Shown here: positions 7,037-8,100 of the stretch, piece by piece
Layout of the letters: every line of letters starts with the position of its first letter
Numbering within the stretch: position 1 is the stretch's first letter
Origin: Actinomycetes bacterium
Lineage (GTDB): Bacteria > Actinomycetota > Acidimicrobiia > Acidimicrobiales > RAAP-2
DNA: 8,100 nt
Reading direction: 5' to 3'
Assembly (NCBI GenBank): GCA_021826655.1
Contig: JAKAZC010000119.1
Coordinates: forward strand, 1-8,100
The notes under the pieces: model-generated
Seen by the model: the letters and a program-made list of their open reading frames with translations, nothing else
Told to the model about the DNA's origin: nothing
Databases searched by the model: none
Position numbers and translations under genes: made by a program

Positions 7037-8041
7037 TCAGGACTCGGCCGCCGCGAAGATCGGCCGGAGACTGTCGAACGAGTCGAGACACAGCCCCGCG
7101 CCCCTGACGACACATTCGACGGGATCGTCGACCACCTGCACCGGCACGTCTGTCTCCTCCGCCAGTCGCTCGGCCAGGCCGCGCACCCGCGAGCCCCCGC
7201 CCAAGAGGTGGATCCCCTCGTAGATGATGTCCTGTGCCAATTCGGGCGGCGAGTCCGACAGGCAGCCGAGCACCGTCTCGACGACCAGGTCGACCTGGTC
7301 GCGCAGTGCGAAGCGGACCTCGTCCGGGGTGAGGACGACGGCCCGGGGCCGGCCGGTCGTGACCTCACGCCCCCGGGCCTCGACCTGCATCTCCCCGTCG
7401 AAGGGGAGGGCGGAGCCGATGGCGAGCTTCAGCTCCTCGCCGGTACGCTCGCTGATGGCCACGCCGTACTTGTGGCGCACGTATTCCTGGATGGCCGCGT
7501 CCATGTCGAAGCCGCCACACCGGACGGCCCGGTAGGCCACGATCCCGCCCAGCGAGATGACCGCCGTCTCGGTCGTGCCACCGCCCACGTCGACGACCAT
7601 GCTCCCCACCGGCTCGTGGATCTCGAGCCCGGCACCGATGGCGGCCGCCATGGGCTGCTCGATCAGGTGGGCGGCCGACGCGCCGGCCCGACGGGCCGCC
7701 TCCTTGACCGCGCGACGCTCGACCGACGTGATGGCCGACGGAACGCACAGCAGCACCCGGGGTCGGTTGAGTTTCGTCACCCCGGCCCGCTTCAGCAGCA
7801 GGCGGATCGTCCGTTCGGTGATATCGAAGTCGGTGATGGCCCCTTCGCGCAGCGGACGGACGGCGACGATGTACCCAGGGGTGCGTCCGATCAATTGCAG
7901 CGCCTCGTCTCCCACGGCCAGGACCTCGTGCGTCCGGGTGTTGAGGGCGATGACCGTCGGCTCCTCGAGGATGACCCCTCGGCCACGTGCGAACACCTGG
8001 GTCGTGGAGGTCCCGAGGTCGATTGCGAGGTCCCGGGCCAC
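7037..8041 (-). CDS. mreB: MreB/Mbl-family rod-shape-determining actin homologue
   Basis: The 334-residue product begins ARDLAIDLGT, as MreB proteins typically do, and has the actin-fold nucleotide motifs in order. Phosphate 1 is DLGTSTTQV (8-16). The region around Glu128 in LIEQPMAAAIGAG corresponds to the catalytic Glu. Phosphate 2 is DVGGGTTETAVISLGG (151-166). The adenosine motif is GIHLLGGGSRVRGL (276-289). MreB forms ATP-dependent filaments under the membrane and guides lateral cell-wall synthesis with MreC, MreD, RodA and PBP2. Length is close to the usual 335-350. The start is GTG at the position of the family's Met; the frame stays open to the window edge, so a longer form cannot be excluded, and no good ribosome site is visible. 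mreC is not downstream, because the convergent HEAT-repeat gene lies there. Differences from the consensus include GTSTT for GTANT and VPSAITSVE for VPSGITEVE. It could be a second paralogue (Mbl type) rather than the main MreB. Confidence 0.93.
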   Translation of the reverse strand: MARDLAIDLGTSTTQVFARGRGVILEEPTVIALNTRTHEVLAVGDEALQLIGRTPGYIVAVRPLREGAITDFDITERTIRLLLKRAGVTKLNRPRVLLCVPSAITSVERRAVKEAARRAGASAAHLIEQPMAAAIGAGLEIHEPVGSMVVDVGGGTTETAVISLGGIVAYRAVRCGGFDMDAAIQEYVRHKYGVAISERTGEELKLAIGSALPFDGEMQVEARGREVTTGRPRAVVLTPDEVRFALRDQVDLVVETVLGCLSDSPPELAQDIIYEGIHLLGGGSRVRGLAERLAEETDVPVQVVDDPVECVVRGAGLCLDSFDSLRPIFAAAES

Positions 8042-8100
8042 CGGACCATCGTAGGTGGTCGGGTCCCCCGGCGGGCCGTGCCCCTGGGTGGCGGTCCGTC

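Noticed and set aside
6334..7368. Upstream extension of the protease frame on the minus strand
   Set aside because: The extra 345 codons are antisense to the HEAT-repeat gene and overlap mreB in another frame. The Arg/Ser-rich translation matches nothing, and an ATG at 6333 starts a credible tail before the membrane segment.

Overview
This is a very GC-rich window with densely packed genes. It reads as the chromosome of an actinobacterium, and I would guess class Acidimicrobiia or a close relative. That guess rests on the gene families (UPF0182, a YlbL-type PDZ/Lon-like protease, a DivIVA-like protein, MreB) and the GC-dominated third codon positions. The genus cannot be read from the sequence. 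I see no insertion sequence, integrase, CRISPR array or prophage block.

Layout, left to right. An initiator tRNA-fMet gene sits on the minus strand at the left edge. A minus-strand cluster follows, transcribed from right to left: a membrane-anchored PDZ/Lon-like serine protease (start 6333), then a 623-residue DivIVA-like coiled-coil protein with an unexpected C-terminal Cys/His domain (start 5013), then a 977-residue UPF0182 membrane protein (start 3132, only 9 bp after the preceding stop). The tRNA lies 90 bp beyond the end of the UPF0182 gene. On the plus strand, a 206-residue HEAT-repeat protein starts 9 bp away from the protease start in the divergent direction. It ends at 6963 and converges on an MreB-type actin homologue (minus strand, 8041 to 7037). 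A GC-rich hairpin lies in the 73-bp convergent gap.

How the genes may work together. The PDZ/Lon-like protease and UPF0182 genes are neighbours in other actinobacteria (Rv3194c and Rv3193c in Mycobacterium tuberculosis, from memory), and both products should lie in or outside the cytoplasmic membrane. Here a DivIVA-like gene is placed between them. DivIVA-type proteins mark poles and septa and MreB organises lateral wall growth, so this neighbourhood may concern the cell envelope and cell shape; that is inference from family and position.

The most unusual item is the DivIVA-like protein. Its N-terminus is a DivIVA domain plus long coiled coil. Its C-terminus ends in a CPDC...H-x-H...HPGCRC signature very like the C-terminal motif of phage Mu gpF/SPP1 gp7-type minor head proteins. 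The linker carries an exact 18-bp, three-copy tandem repeat.
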